From Acinetobacter sp. ANC 3903 (GTDB lineage: Bacteria > Pseudomonadota > Gammaproteobacteria > Pseudomonadales > Moraxellaceae): 64,000 nt of DNA. The stretch is from assembly GCF_002135315.1 (NCBI RefSeq), contig NZ_NEGA01000002.1, positions 62,001 through 126,000 of the forward strand. The letters are read 5' to 3'. Every line of letters starts with the position of its first letter. The first letter of the stretch is position 1. Made by a program: the position numbers and the translations under genes. The notes beneath the pieces are model-generated. The model did no database searches. It was not told where the DNA came from and saw only the letters and a list, made by a program, of their open reading frames with translations. This document shows, piece after piece, positions 54,829-64,000 of this stretch.

Positions 54829-57345
54829 TTAGAAAGTACGACCGATTTCAAACTGGATATTTTTTGTTTTATCGCCAGCTTTATCATTTAACGGATAAGC
54901 ATAACTGAGAGATAATGGCCCAATCATGGTAATCCAGGTAAAGCCAGCACCTACGCTATAACGCATGTTATTAGCATCAAAACCAAAGTTGTCTTCACAA
55001 TACTTTTTCGCATCGTTGCCCGGATCTTGCTTACTGCCTGATAAATATAAATTACCCGATGGAACATTACACTGAGTATCAAAAACTTGTGCACCCTCAG
55101 CAAACAGTACTGGTCGAACTTGACGAGTCCAATCGCCTTTAAATGGTAACGGCAAGGCCAATTCCGTACCAAATTGCACTAAAGCATTACCACCTACATC
55201 TTCCGGATCATAGTCTTTTGCTCTTGACTCATTATAGGTAACTCCAGGGTATTTAGGACCTAAAGTACTATTATCATAACCACGAACCGAACCAAAACCA
55301 CCGCCATAGAAGTTTTTATAAAATGGCAGGTCATTACCATAACCCAACTTACCATAACCACGTAATACAAAGCCCTTACCTAAAGGCTGGAAGGTTTGTG
55401 CATCATAAGTGACTTTTTGATACTCAACATCACTACCCGGTAATGCAACCTCAGCATTTACACGGTGTGACATACCAGATGTTGGAAAAACTGGGCGGTT
55501 TAAGGTGTTATAAGACCAGCCCAAGTTTAAGTTATAAGTCAGGAAGTCACCTGTAAACTCACTACCAAATGGTGCTGATTCACTGCCAGTTGGACAGGTG
55601 TATAAACCAGTAGCAGGGTCTAATACTGTATCTACCGTACAGTAAGTAGATGTCTTTTTGGTTTTACCACCATTCGCTAACAAATAATCACGCACATAAG
55701 TTGAAACATACTGACCAGTAGTAACGTCAGTCTGATCGATATTTAAACCGGCGCTCACACTTTGGTTTTCATCAATTGGATAACCAAAAGTAATACCGCC
55801 ACCAAAACTATCTGTCACGTAGTTGTTGACGTTATAGTTATTATCCAGCTTGGTTTTACGGTAGTACATGTTATAACCACGACGTACACCATCAATGGTA
55901 AAGTACGGATCGGTTACGCTCAAATTATAATAATCTTGTGTTTCCGAACGCGACAAATCAATCGAAACACTATTACCTGTACCTAGGAAGTTAGTTTGGC
56001 TTAATCCTGCCTGGAAGGTCACACCACCACTTTGCGAGAAACCTACTGCCAGAGTACTGGTACCCGAATGCTGTTCTTCAACATTGACGTTCAGATCCAC
56101 CTGATCAGGGACATTTGGAATACGTGCCGGTTTAATATCAACAGTTTTAAAGAAACCGGTACGCTCTAGACGAACTTTAGATAGATCAATTTTTTCATTG
56201 CTGGCCAATGCACCTTCCATCTGGCGCATTTCACGACGCAATACTTCATCGGCAGTTTTTGTATTACCGGTAAAATTGATACGACGAACCGTAACTTGCT
56301 GACCTGGATTAATATAATAATTCAAATCAACCAGTTTGGTTTCTTTATTAATTTGCGGAACAATATTGACTTCAGCATAGTAGTAACCAGCATTCCCATA
56401 CTTGCGCAGTAAAAGCTGTTTGACTGCGTTGACTTTCTCTTGAGAATAAATTTCACCATCTTTGTAAATTTGCAGAGCCTTTAATTCTTCAGGTTTGTAC
56501 AGTGCGTCACCTAAGAATTTGCTTTCACCAAATTTAAATTGCTCGCCTTCTTCTACAGCCACTTCGACAAAGATATTCTTTTTATCTTCACTCAAGTTCA
56601 AACTTGAGTTGGTAATATTGAAATTGATATAACCTTTGTTTAAATATAAAGCCCGTAAAGCTTCAAGGCTGGCAGCCATCTTTTCACGTGCATAACGGTC
56701 ATTACGGGTAACAATTGAACTCCAACCGCTTTCTTTAACCGCAAAAGCCTGCTTGATTTCACTTTCTTTAAAAACGGTATTGCCGATGATGTTGATATCA
56801 ACAACTTTTGCCGCCTTGCCTTCAACAAAATCAATGGTTAAATCTACACGGTTATTCGGTTTGGCAGTGGTGATTACCTTAACATCGGCATCATAACGAC
56901 CTTGCTGCATATACTGCTGTTCAAGTTCTGTTTCGATGGTTTGCAAAGCCGATTTTTTCAAAACCTCGCCTTCTGCAATACCCATCTTTTTCAATCCTTC
57001 TTCTAGGGCTTCTTTAGGGATAAGTTTATTTCCCTTAAACTCAACCTTTGAAATGATTGGGCGTTCTATCACTGTAAAAACAAGCGTATCTGCTTGTTGA
57101 GATGCCTTGATATCATCAAACAAACCGGTGGCATACAAAGCACGAATCGCATTTGCAATAGCTGCATCATTGACACGGTCACCAGCATTGACAGGCAACA
57201 TCCCATAAACATTTTCTGGCGTTAAACGAACAAGTCCGTCAATTTTGATATCGCGGACAATGAATTCATCTGCTGCATATACTTGTTGTACTGCTGCCAT
57301 TGCACTAACGAGTGCCAAAGGCATAAATAAATGTGTGTGCTGCAT
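54829..57345 (-). CDS. bamA: Outer-membrane protein assembly factor BamA
   Basis: 838 residues. Signal peptide about 1-24, five POTRA domains (about 25-420; starts EFIVRDIKIDGLVRLTPENV), then the Omp85 barrel (about 430-838), which contains the conserved loop motif FYGGGFGSVRGYDNS (VRGY/F motif of L6) and ends IQFEIGRTF with the terminal Phe. BamA is the core of the OMP insertion machine. Two cysteine pairs (YCTVDTVLDPATGLYTCP; CNVPS...KYCEDN) occur in extracellular loops and may form disulfides. Lies between rseP and skp. Confidence 0.97.
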   Translation of the reverse strand: MQHTHLFMPLALVSAMAAVQQVYAADEFIVRDIKIDGLVRLTPENVYGMLPVNAGDRVNDAAIANAIRALYATGLFDDIKASQQADTLVFTVIERPIISKVEFKGNKLIPKEALEEGLKKMGIAEGEVLKKSALQTIETELEQQYMQQGRYDADVKVITTAKPNNRVDLTIDFVEGKAAKVVDINIIGNTVFKESEIKQAFAVKESGWSSIVTRNDRYAREKMAASLEALRALYLNKGYINFNITNSSLNLSEDKKNIFVEVAVEEGEQFKFGESKFLGDALYKPEELKALQIYKDGEIYSQEKVNAVKQLLLRKYGNAGYYYAEVNIVPQINKETKLVDLNYYINPGQQVTVRRINFTGNTKTADEVLRREMRQMEGALASNEKIDLSKVRLERTGFFKTVDIKPARIPNVPDQVDLNVNVEEQHSGTSTLAVGFSQSGGVTFQAGLSQTNFLGTGNSVSIDLSRSETQDYYNLSVTDPYFTIDGVRRGYNMYYRKTKLDNNYNVNNYVTDSFGGGITFGYPIDENQSVSAGLNIDQTDVTTGQYVSTYVRDYLLANGGKTKKTSTYCTVDTVLDPATGLYTCPTGSESAPFGSEFTGDFLTYNLNLGWSYNTLNRPVFPTSGMSHRVNAEVALPGSDVEYQKVTYDAQTFQPLGKGFVLRGYGKLGYGNDLPFYKNFYGGGFGSVRGYDNSTLGPKYPGVTYNESRAKDYDPEDVGGNALVQFGTELALPLPFKGDWTRQVRPVLFAEGAQVFDTQCNVPSGNLYLSGSKQDPGNDAKKYCEDNFGFDANNMRYSVGAGFTWITMIGPLSLSYAYPLNDKAGDKTKNIQFEIGRTF

Positions 57346-57386
57346 GCCAGTCTTTTCCGATGTTAATTTATTACATATCTACGTTG

Positions 57387-58742
57387 TTATAAACGCATGA
57401 AGTCATTGAATAATGCAAGGAGCATCATGCTGCCGAGCAGTACCATACCAATTTTTAAACCAACCAATTGTATTTGTTCAGAAACAGGTTTACCACGAAT
57501 TAACTCAATAACATAGTAAACCAAATGTCCACCATCAAGCATTGGAATAGGCAATAAATTTAAAATACCCAAACTCACGCTCATTAACGCCATAAATGAG
57601 ATAAAGGTTTGCCAACCCATTTCTGCACTTTGCCCTGCCACCTTGGCAATGGTGATTGGTCCAGATAAATTATCCACGCCAATTAAACCACGTACCATTT
57701 TGACGATCGAGTTCAAAATCATACCTGAAATTTGACCCGTTTTATCAACAGCCATCACCAATGCCTCAGTGGGGCTGTATTGAATGGTTTGCTTATATTC
57801 TTCAGGAATGGTTATTTTTCCGGGGATGTTTTGTACACCAAGTACACCTGAAACATTGCCCATGTTGTCACGTTTAGCTTGCGGCATCACTTGCAAATGT
57901 ACCAGTTGATTTTGACGTAATACATCTATTTTTAATAATTTTTCTGGCGAAGCCTGAACAATTTGAACCACATCGAACCAGTCATTCATTTTCACGCCAT
58001 CAATGGCAACTATTTTATCGCCTTCTTTCATCCCTTGACGAATAGCCGCGCCATCTTCACTCAGCTTACTTGCCACAGGGGCAATAGGTGGGCGGTATGG
58101 TATAAAACCTAAACTGTCTAATGCCGACTGATTCTGATTTTTCAAAAAGCTTTGAATGGGTAAGTTAAAAGTTTCAAGCTGGCCGTGACGATCGGCCTGA
58201 ATTTCAATAGAACCTGTTTCACCGACACGGTCCACCAAGGCAAAATTTAATTTTTCCCACGTATTGACCGCTGTTCCATCAACTGTAGTAATTTTGTCAC
58301 CAACCTGCATTTTAACTGTAGCAGCTGGTGTATTGGGCAATACTTTACCTACCCGGGTATTTAATTGCTCTTGTGCTGGAATGAATAAAATCCAGAACAA
58401 TAACACTGCAAAAAACAAATTGATCAATGGCCCTGCAGCAACAATTGCAATACGCTTCCAGGGAGGCTGACGATTGAATGCTCGGGGTAAATCTTCTTGT
58501 TCAACATGCCCTTCACGTTCATCCAGCATTTTCACATAACCACCTAAGGGCAATGCGGAAAGCTGATATTGAATGCCAGACTTTTTAGATGTCCACGTCA
58601 GCAAAGTGGGTCCAAAACCAATCGAATAAACTAAAACCTTAACACCCAGTTTACGTGCAACAATATAATGCCCAAACTCGTGTATCGCGATAAGCGGTCC
58701 AAGAAGAAGTATTGCTGCCACAATAATAAACAAGGCACTCAT
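57387..58742 (-). CDS. rseP: Site-2 intramembrane metalloprotease RseP
   Basis: 451 residues. Zinc motif HEFGH (His21, Glu22, His25) in the first helix, two central PDZ domains (about 125-200 and 215-300), and the C-terminal IPMLDGGHLVYYVIE motif with the third ligand Asp. It cleaves membrane proteins such as anti-sigma factors. Its neighbours dxr and bamA are the standard arrangement. Confidence 0.95.
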   Translation of the reverse strand: MSALFIIVAAILLLGPLIAIHEFGHYIVARKLGVKVLVYSIGFGPTLLTWTSKKSGIQYQLSALPLGGYVKMLDEREGHVEQEDLPRAFNRQPPWKRIAIVAAGPLINLFFAVLLFWILFIPAQEQLNTRVGKVLPNTPAATVKMQVGDKITTVDGTAVNTWEKLNFALVDRVGETGSIEIQADRHGQLETFNLPIQSFLKNQNQSALDSLGFIPYRPPIAPVASKLSEDGAAIRQGMKEGDKIVAIDGVKMNDWFDVVQIVQASPEKLLKIDVLRQNQLVHLQVMPQAKRDNMGNVSGVLGVQNIPGKITIPEEYKQTIQYSPTEALVMAVDKTGQISGMILNSIVKMVRGLIGVDNLSGPITIAKVAGQSAEMGWQTFISFMALMSVSLGILNLLPIPMLDGGHLVYYVIELIRGKPVSEQIQLVGLKIGMVLLGSMMLLALFNDFMRL

Positions 58743-58745
58743 GTT

Positions 58746-59942
58746 TTAGCTTCCTTTATTGATGACAATTTGCTGGGCGACAGTTCGCGCAATTTGATCG
58801 ACCTGTAAAATACGCTCAATCGATTCTGCAGCACCACCTTCGACCTGATTTAAGGTCTGTTCTACCAGCTGAGGAATTTCAGTAAAGCCTATGTTATTTT
58901 TCAAGAACGCCGCAACTGCAATTTCATTGGCAGCATTTAAAATCGCGGGAGCCAAACCACCCGTTTGCATGGCTTGTCGTGCAAGTTTTAATGCCGGAAA
59001 ACGTGTGGTATCAGGTTCCTGAAAATCCAATTGCTGATTCATAAACAGGTCGAGTGCAGGCACATGAGTTTGAATACGTGCTGGCCATGCAAGTGCATGC
59101 GCAATTGGTGTACACATATCAGGGTTGCCCATTTGTGCCAAAGTCGAACCATCCACATACTGAACCATAGAATGAATGATACTCTGTGGATGTACCACCA
59201 CTGTTACAAACTGTTCTGAAATTGCAAACAAATGACAGGCTTCAATTAACTCCAGCCCTTTATTCATTAAAGTTGCTGAATCAACTGAAATTTTTTGTCC
59301 CATAGACCAGTTCGGATGTTTGCAGGCCTGTGCAGGCGTCACATTTTGTAATTGTTCCAGGCTATGCTTTAAAAATGGCCCGCCAGATGCGGTGAGCAAT
59401 ATACGCGATACACCTTGCTTCGGCTGTCCATTTCTCTCGTTGTGGAAATAGCCCTCAGGCAAGCATTGAAAAATGGCATTGTGTTCAGAATCAACAGGTA
59501 GTAATTCAGCCTGATAATCACGTGCAGCCTGCATCATGATGTCACCCGACATTACCAGTGCTTCTTTGTTGGCAAGCAGCACACGCTTACCCGCCTTAAC
59601 CGCGGCCAAAGTCGGCAATAGACCTGCAGCACCGACAATCGCTGCCATCACCACATCAACATCAGCATGCTCGGCAACAGCAATCAAACCAGCTTCATCG
59701 GTCAAAATTTCAATATCAGTTAAGGACTGATCGTTAAAATATTGTTGTAGTTCTTTAACTCGACTGGAAGGAACAACCACCACTTTTGGTCGATACTGTT
59801 TGCATATTTCAACAAGTTCTAAAATTCGGCTATGCGCCGTGACTGCAAAAACAGAATACTTTTCAGGATGCTGTTGCAGAATTTTTAAGGTACTTTGACC
59901 GATTGAACCCGTTACACCTAATATACAAACAGATTGTGACAT
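58746..59942 (-). CDS. dxr: 1-deoxy-D-xylulose 5-phosphate reductoisomerase
   Basis: 398 residues. NADPH-binding GVTGSIGQSTLKIL at the N-terminus, LANKEALVMSG, the metal site around PVDSEHNAIFQCL, and LLTASGGPFLKHS. It makes 2-C-methyl-D-erythritol 4-phosphate, the first committed step of the MEP isoprenoid route that feeds UppS two genes upstream. It starts one base after the cdsA stop (no gap) and ends three bases before rseP. Confidence 0.97.
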   Translation of the reverse strand: MSQSVCILGVTGSIGQSTLKILQQHPEKYSVFAVTAHSRILELVEICKQYRPKVVVVPSSRVKELQQYFNDQSLTDIEILTDEAGLIAVAEHADVDVVMAAIVGAAGLLPTLAAVKAGKRVLLANKEALVMSGDIMMQAARDYQAELLPVDSEHNAIFQCLPEGYFHNERNGQPKQGVSRILLTASGGPFLKHSLEQLQNVTPAQACKHPNWSMGQKISVDSATLMNKGLELIEACHLFAISEQFVTVVVHPQSIIHSMVQYVDGSTLAQMGNPDMCTPIAHALAWPARIQTHVPALDLFMNQQLDFQEPDTTRFPALKLARQAMQTGGLAPAILNAANEIAVAAFLKNNIGFTEIPQLVEQTLNQVEGGAAESIERILQVDQIARTVAQQIVINKGS

Positions 59943-60767
59943 CTATAAATCTACACCAATAAGTTTTAAAACATACATGCCTGCTGCAAAAATTGGAGCA
60001 GCAGCAAGCAATGAATCAATACGGTCAAGTACACCACCATGTCCTGGCAGAATACGACCTGAATCTTTAATTCCAGCACGACGTTTGATCATGGATTCAA
60101 ACAAGTCACCCAGAACCGAACTAAATACCGTAATTACAGATAAAATTAAAAATAAAATATGCTGGGCAAGGGTTAAATCGAGATAAAGAATTTCTACTGC
60201 CACGACAATTAACATGGCGGTAAAAATACCACCGTACAAGCCTTCTACTGATTTGTTTGGACTGACATCCGGAGCAAGCTTTTTCTTGCCCAGTTTACGC
60301 CCAACAAAGTAAGCACCACTGTCTGCACCCCATACCAGTAAAAACAGGTACATCAACCACCATGGAGAGCTATGCCATACAGAGAAAATTGCGGTAACAG
60401 CAGCAGAAACTAAAATAAATCCAATCACCTTAAGGCTGGAATTGTACCATCCATCATAGCTTGGATACGATTTAACCCAAAAGATACTGAGTATCCAGCA
60501 AATAATGGAAGCCGCCCAAAGCAGCAGAGCGATATCATTAAAATATAAGGCCAAGGTTGCTAAAGCTGCAGTGGCAAGTCCGTAAACCCATGCTAAAGGC
60601 TTAACCAGATTTTTATTTTTTCTTGGCATAAGCTTAAACCACTCATACCCAGCCACCCCTGCTGCAACAATCATCAGCATAAACATTGGATACTGAGACT
60701 GTGTAGCAAACATACAACTCAGTACGACTGCTACCAATACCAATGCGGTTATAATCCGCTCTAACAT
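59943..60767 (-). CDS. cdsA: Phosphatidate cytidylyltransferase CdsA
   Basis: 274 residues with about eight membrane helices. The family signature is near the C-terminus: SVLGDLFESMIKRRAGIKDS and GRILPGHGGVLDRIDSLL. It makes CDP-diacylglycerol for all phospholipids. Located between uppS (3 bases) and dxr (0 bases). Confidence 0.95.
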   Translation of the reverse strand: MLERIITALVLVAVVLSCMFATQSQYPMFMLMIVAAGVAGYEWFKLMPRKNKNLVKPLAWVYGLATAALATLALYFNDIALLLWAASIICWILSIFWVKSYPSYDGWYNSSLKVIGFILVSAAVTAIFSVWHSSPWWLMYLFLLVWGADSGAYFVGRKLGKKKLAPDVSPNKSVEGLYGGIFTAMLIVVAVEILYLDLTLAQHILFLILSVITVFSSVLGDLFESMIKRRAGIKDSGRILPGHGGVLDRIDSLLAAAPIFAAGMYVLKLIGVDL

Positions 60768-60770
60768 TTA

Positions 60771-61523
60771 TTAATTCTCAATTTTCTTTTGTTGGATTTG
60801 CTCTGAAGTTTTACCAAAGCGACGTTCACGCCCAGCAAAGACGGCGAATGCATCATCTAATTCTTCAACAGTAAATTCAGGCCACAAGGTGGGGGTAAAA
60901 TAAAGTTCGGCATAAGCAGCTTGCCAAAGTAAAAAATTCGACAAACGGTAATCACCACCTGTACGGATGAGCAAATCCACAGCAGGTAAATCGGCCATAC
61001 AGACATGCTGTCCAAACAACTCAACATCAATGTCTTCAACCGCAACTTTTTTTGCCAGCACATCTACTGCAATCTGTTTTGCAGCCTGAGCCATATCCCA
61101 CATACCACCGTAACTGATAGCAATGGTTAAAGTCATGCTGTCGAAATTAGCAGTCCTTTGTTCAGCTTGCAACATTAACTCGCGCAATTGCACAGATAAC
61201 CTTGAACGATCACCGATAAAGCGCAAAGCAATATTGAATTTTTCCATCCGTGGCAATTGCTCATGAATGGTTTCTTCCAACAAGCTCATGAGTAAATCAA
61301 CCTCAAACTGAGGACGATTCCAGTTTTCACTCGAAAATGCAAAAACGGTTAAGGCTTGAATTTGATTTTCTATACAGTGCTCAACAATCGGATCGAGGAC
61401 ATTCTTACCTTCCCGATGGCCTGCACCTTTTTGCATTTGCTTTTTTTTTGCAAAACGATTGTTGCCATCCATAATGATGGCAACATGTTTTGGAAGATGC
61501 TTACTGTCTTCTGATACGGTCAT
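60771..61523 (-). CDS. uppS: Undecaprenyl diphosphate synthase UppS/IspU
   Basis: 250 residues of cis-prenyltransferase. The catalytic Asp19 is in IIMDGNNRFAKKK; the usual MDGNGRWA reads MDGNNRFA here. Other motifs: GHREGKN, LTVFAFSSENWNRP, DLLIRTGGDYRLSNFLLWQAAY and the late E-x-x-F region. It builds the C55 carrier lipid for peptidoglycan and O-units. Six bases after frr. Confidence 0.95.
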   Translation of the reverse strand: MTVSEDSKHLPKHVAIIMDGNNRFAKKKQMQKGAGHREGKNVLDPIVEHCIENQIQALTVFAFSSENWNRPQFEVDLLMSLLEETIHEQLPRMEKFNIALRFIGDRSRLSVQLRELMLQAEQRTANFDSMTLTIAISYGGMWDMAQAAKQIAVDVLAKKVAVEDIDVELFGQHVCMADLPAVDLLIRTGGDYRLSNFLLWQAAYAELYFTPTLWPEFTVEELDDAFAVFAGRERRFGKTSEQIQQKKIEN

Positions 61524-61529
61524 TCAATC

Positions 61530-62084
61530 TTAGACCTTCATCAATTCAGCTTCTTTCGCAGCAAGACGCTTGTCTACTTCAGCAACAAATTTATCGGTGA
61601 TTTTCTGGATATCATCAGATGCACGACGTTCATCATCTTCAGAAATTTCTTTTTCTTTTAACAAAGCTTTAATGTCACCCAAAACATCACGACGGATGTT
61701 ACGAATGGCAACTTTGGCATTTTCTGCTTCAGTACGTGCAACTTTTTGCATGTCACGACGGGTTTCTTCAGTCAATGCAGCCATGGGTACACGAATCGCA
61801 TCAGCAGTAATCGGGTTCAAGCCCAAGTCTGATTCACGGATCGCTTTATCAATTGCAGAAACCATTGAACGTTCAAAAGGCTGAACCAACAATGTACGTG
61901 AATCTTCAACACCCACGTTTGCCACTTGGTTCAATGGAACGTCAGAGCCATAGTAAGAAACCATCACACCATTTAAAATAGATGGGTGTGCACGACCAGT
62001 ACGAACTTTGGCAAAACCATGCTCCAAAGACTCTAAAGTCTTGTTCATACGGTCTTCGCTGTCTTTTTTAAGATCGTTAATCAT
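61530..62084 (-). CDS. frr: Ribosome recycling factor
   Basis: 184 residues, standard length. Conserved: [21 protein letters not shown] near 28-48, [19 protein letters not shown] and the C-terminal [23 protein letters not shown] splits post-termination ribosomes with EF-G. Start ATG preceded by AAGGAAG. Between pyrH and uppS. Confidence 0.97.
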   Translation of the reverse strand: MINDLKKDSEDRMNKTLESLEHGFAKVRTGRAHPSILNGVMVSYYGSDVPLNQVANVGVEDSRTLLVQPFERSMVSAIDKAIRESDLGLNPITADAIRVPMAALTEETRRDMQKVARTEAENAKVAIRNIRRDVLGDIKALLKEKEISEDDERRASDDIQKITDKFVAEVDKRLAAKEAELMKV

Positions 62085-62162
62085 ATGATCTTCCTTACTT
62101 AATTCTAAGAGATGTAATAACTAAATAGCGTGTAGTATAAAGAGCTTTCAGGCTCACGTACA

Positions 62163-62891
62163 TTAATTCGTAACGTGAGTCCCTTCTTTTTCACCCATTA
62201 CCACTGAAAGTAATGAACCTGCTTTATTCATATCGAATACTTGAAGCGGTACGTTATGGTCACGACATAGGCAAATCGCGGTTAAGTCCATCACACCCAA
62301 TTTTTCATCCAGCACCTGATCGAATGTAAGCGCTTCGTACTTCACAGCATCATCATATTTGCTTGGATCTTTGTTATAAACGCCATCTACTTTGGTTGCT
62401 TTCAAGATCAGATTGGCTTCAATTTCAATACCACGCAAGCAAGCTGCTGTATCGGTCGTAAAGAACGGATTACCTGTACCAGCAACAAATACGCATACTT
62501 CACCTTGAGTCAAATGACGGATGGCATCACGACTTGAATATGATTCAACCACTGCACCAATCGGTAGCGCAGACATCAAACGGGTTTTAATATTACGGCG
62601 CACCAAGGCATCGCGTAATGCCAAACCGTTCATCACAGTAGCAAGCATCCCCATCTGGTCACCGGTTACACGGCCAACCAAACCATCTTTTTGCAACTGG
62701 CTACCGCGGTACAAGTTACCACCACCAACCACAATACCTACCTGAACACCCAAACCAACCAGATGAGCAATCGCTAAAGACATTTGATCAAGCACAGTTG
62801 CGTCAATACCCATGTCTTTATTTCCAGCCAGTGCTTCACCAGAAAGTTTTAATAAAATACGTTCATAACGGGGCTTTTTTGAGTCCATCAT
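62163..62891 (-). CDS. pyrH: Uridylate kinase PyrH
   Basis: 242 residues (or 241 from the second Met). Motifs: [14 protein letters not shown] (phosphate loop), [31 protein letters not shown], and [20 protein letters not shown]. It phosphorylates UMP to UDP and is an amino-acid-kinase-fold enzyme unlike eukaryotic UMP kinase. RpsB/Tsf, common upstream partners, are not before it here; rimO is. Confidence 0.97.
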   Translation of the reverse strand: MMDSKKPRYERILLKLSGEALAGNKDMGIDATVLDQMSLAIAHLVGLGVQVGIVVGGGNLYRGSQLQKDGLVGRVTGDQMGMLATVMNGLALRDALVRRNIKTRLMSALPIGAVVESYSSRDAIRHLTQGEVCVFVAGTGNPFFTTDTAACLRGIEIEANLILKATKVDGVYNKDPSKYDDAVKYEALTFDQVLDEKLGVMDLTAICLCRDHNVPLQVFDMNKAGSLLSVVMGEKEGTHVTN

Positions 62892-62949
62892 CAGGAAATC
62901 TCCGAATCTTCAAATATCTAAAATTTTATTCGTTTACTTAAATTACAAA

Positions 62950-64000
62950 TCAGGCAGATTTAATCTGAATTAACTTGGCATATAAATCATATTCATCTGC
63001 ATCGGTAATTTCGACTTCAAGCAAATCGCCGGCTTTAATCTGGCTTTTATCAATATCTTCCACAAAGACATTGCCATCAATTTCAGGCGCATCTGCATAC
63101 GAACGAGCCACTGCAACCGGGAATTCTTCTTCCAGATCATCAACCAGTACAGTCATGGTTTGGCCAATGCGTTTTTGCAGTTTGGCTGCTGAAATTTCTT
63201 GCTGAACCTGCATGAAACGCTCATAGCGATCTTGCTTGATTTCTTCCGGCACATGATCCGGCAAGTCATTTGCTGTTGCACCTTCAACTGGTGAATAGGT
63301 AAAACAGCCCACGCGATCCAACTGAGCTTCTTTTAACCATTCCAGCAGGATTTGGAAATCTTCTTCAGTTTCACCCGGGAAACCCACCACAAATGTAGAA
63401 CGAATGACCAGCTCAGGGCATTTTTCACGCCAAAGTTTTAGGCGTTCTAAAGTATTTTCACTGTGCGCTGGTCGCTTCATCAATTTTAAGATGCGCGGAC
63501 TGGCATGCTGAAAAGGAATATCTAGATATGGCAGGATTTTACCTTGCGCCATCAAGTCAATCACAGCATCTACATGCGGATATGGATAGACATAGTGCAA
63601 ACGCACCCAGATTCCAAGTTGACCCAAAGCTTCGCACATATCGAAGAATTTGGTTTTAACCGGCTGGCCGTTCCAGAAATCAAGCTTGTATTTGGTATCT
63701 ACACCGTAAGCCGAAGTATCTTGAGAAATCACCAAGACTTCTTTTACTCCAGCTTTTTTCAATGCTTGAGCTTCGTTTAAAACCGAACCAACCGGACGTG
63801 AAACCAGGTCACCACGCATGCTTGGAATAATACAGAAGGTACAACGATGGTTGCAGCCTTCGGATATTTTTAAATAGGCATAGTGTTTTGGCGTTAAACG
63901 GATACCCTGTTCAGGAACAAGGTCAATAAACGGATTATGCTTTGGTGGTTCCGGGACGTACTGGTGTACGGCTTCCATCACTTCTTGATATGCCGCAGCA
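62950..64000 (-). CDS. rimO: Ribosomal protein S12 methylthiotransferase RimO (5' end outside window)
   Basis: The frame runs from a stop at 62950 to the right edge (about 349 residues), so the N-terminal UPF0004 part is missing. The radical-SAM cluster motif is [19 protein letters not shown]. The substrate pattern [22 protein letters not shown] is RimO-like, and the C-terminus is a TRAM domain (about the last 65 residues). It adds a methylthio group to Asp89 of S12. MiaB is excluded by the FTYSPVEGA segment. Confidence 0.93.
   Translation of the reverse strand, partial: AAAYQEVMEAVHQYVPEPPKHNPFIDLVPEQGIRLTPKHYAYLKISEGCNHRCTFCIIPSMRGDLVSRPVGSVLNEAQALKKAGVKEVLVISQDTSAYGVDTKYKLDFWNGQPVKTKFFDMCEALGQLGIWVRLHYVYPYPHVDAVIDLMAQGKILPYLDIPFQHASPRILKLMKRPAHSENTLERLKLWREKCPELVIRSTFVVGFPGETEEDFQILLEWLKEAQLDRVGCFTYSPVEGATANDLPDHVPEEIKQDRYERFMQVQQEISAAKLQKRIGQTMTVLVDDLEEEFPVAVARSYADAPEIDGNVFVEDIDKSQIKAGDLLEVEITDADEYDLYAKLIQIKSA

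Overview
The window is chromosomal DNA of a gammaproteobacterium in the Moraxellaceae, most probably Acinetobacter; I do not assign a species. The reasons are the AT-rich base composition, the protein sequences, and gene neighbourhoods that fit this genus: an isc cluster ending at fdx without iscX, a PutA without its DNA-binding domain next to an Lrp-type regulator, and rimO-pyrH-frr leading into a bam/lpx operon. Almost everything is housekeeping. I see no prophage, CRISPR array, tRNA, rRNA or defence island.

Layout. 1-3.1 kb: 3' part of ppiD, HU, a phasin-like protein and a tail-anchored UbiJ-like protein. 3.1-8.7 kb: complete iscR-iscS-iscU-iscA-hscB-hscA-fdx iron-sulfur assembly operon, with an IscR-type operator over its promoter and a terminator after fdx. 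8.7-16.5 kb (minus strand): MASE2-type adenylate cyclase, HIT protein, Mfd, a small unknown and aspartase. 16.9-22.9 kb: proline catabolism (putP, Lrp-type regulator, putA). 23.2-29.5 kb: trmA, a small unknown, a FadL-type porin preceded by an 8-bp tandem repeat array, a phosphodiester-glycosidase-like protein, an LRAT-fold protein, an SRPBCC protein and a bestrophin-like channel. 29.5-41.8 kb: glnS, ppiB, lpxH, an HpaI-type aldolase, a nitroreductase, two paralogous small zinc-ribbon proteins, an EamA transporter, fba/lipoprotein/pgk, DUF2237-maf and a RoxA-type oxygenase. 41.8-42.7 kb: the only clear mobile DNA, a 342-bp MITE-like element and a truncated IS5-family element that trap a fragment of another gene. 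42.9-50.2 kb: a tandem GST_N protein, rraA, an NAD(P)-binding protein, rpsT, a histidine phosphatase, cysQ, yrfG-hslR and recA-recX. 50.6 kb: 4.5S RNA (ffs). 51-64 kb: cpoB, then a long minus-strand envelope/isoprenoid operon read as rimO, pyrH, frr, uppS, cdsA, dxr, rseP, bamA, skp, lpxD, fabZ, lpxA.

How the genes work together. The last block joins undecaprenyl-phosphate and isoprenoid supply (dxr, uppS), phospholipid precursors (cdsA), outer-membrane protein assembly (bamA, skp), site-2 proteolysis (rseP) and lipid A synthesis (lpxD, fabZ, lpxA) in one tightly packed unit; lpxH is elsewhere in the window. The isc operon is an autoregulated pathway. The put genes form a closed uptake, regulation and degradation module.

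I found no convincing large undescribed system. The best leads are the 8-bp repeat array upstream of the FadL-type porin (possible phase-variable expression), the paired-hairpin element between ppiB and lpxH, the MITE/IS pair with its trapped gene fragment, the duplicated zinc-ribbon pair, and a few odd single genes (tandem GST_N, LRAT-fold).
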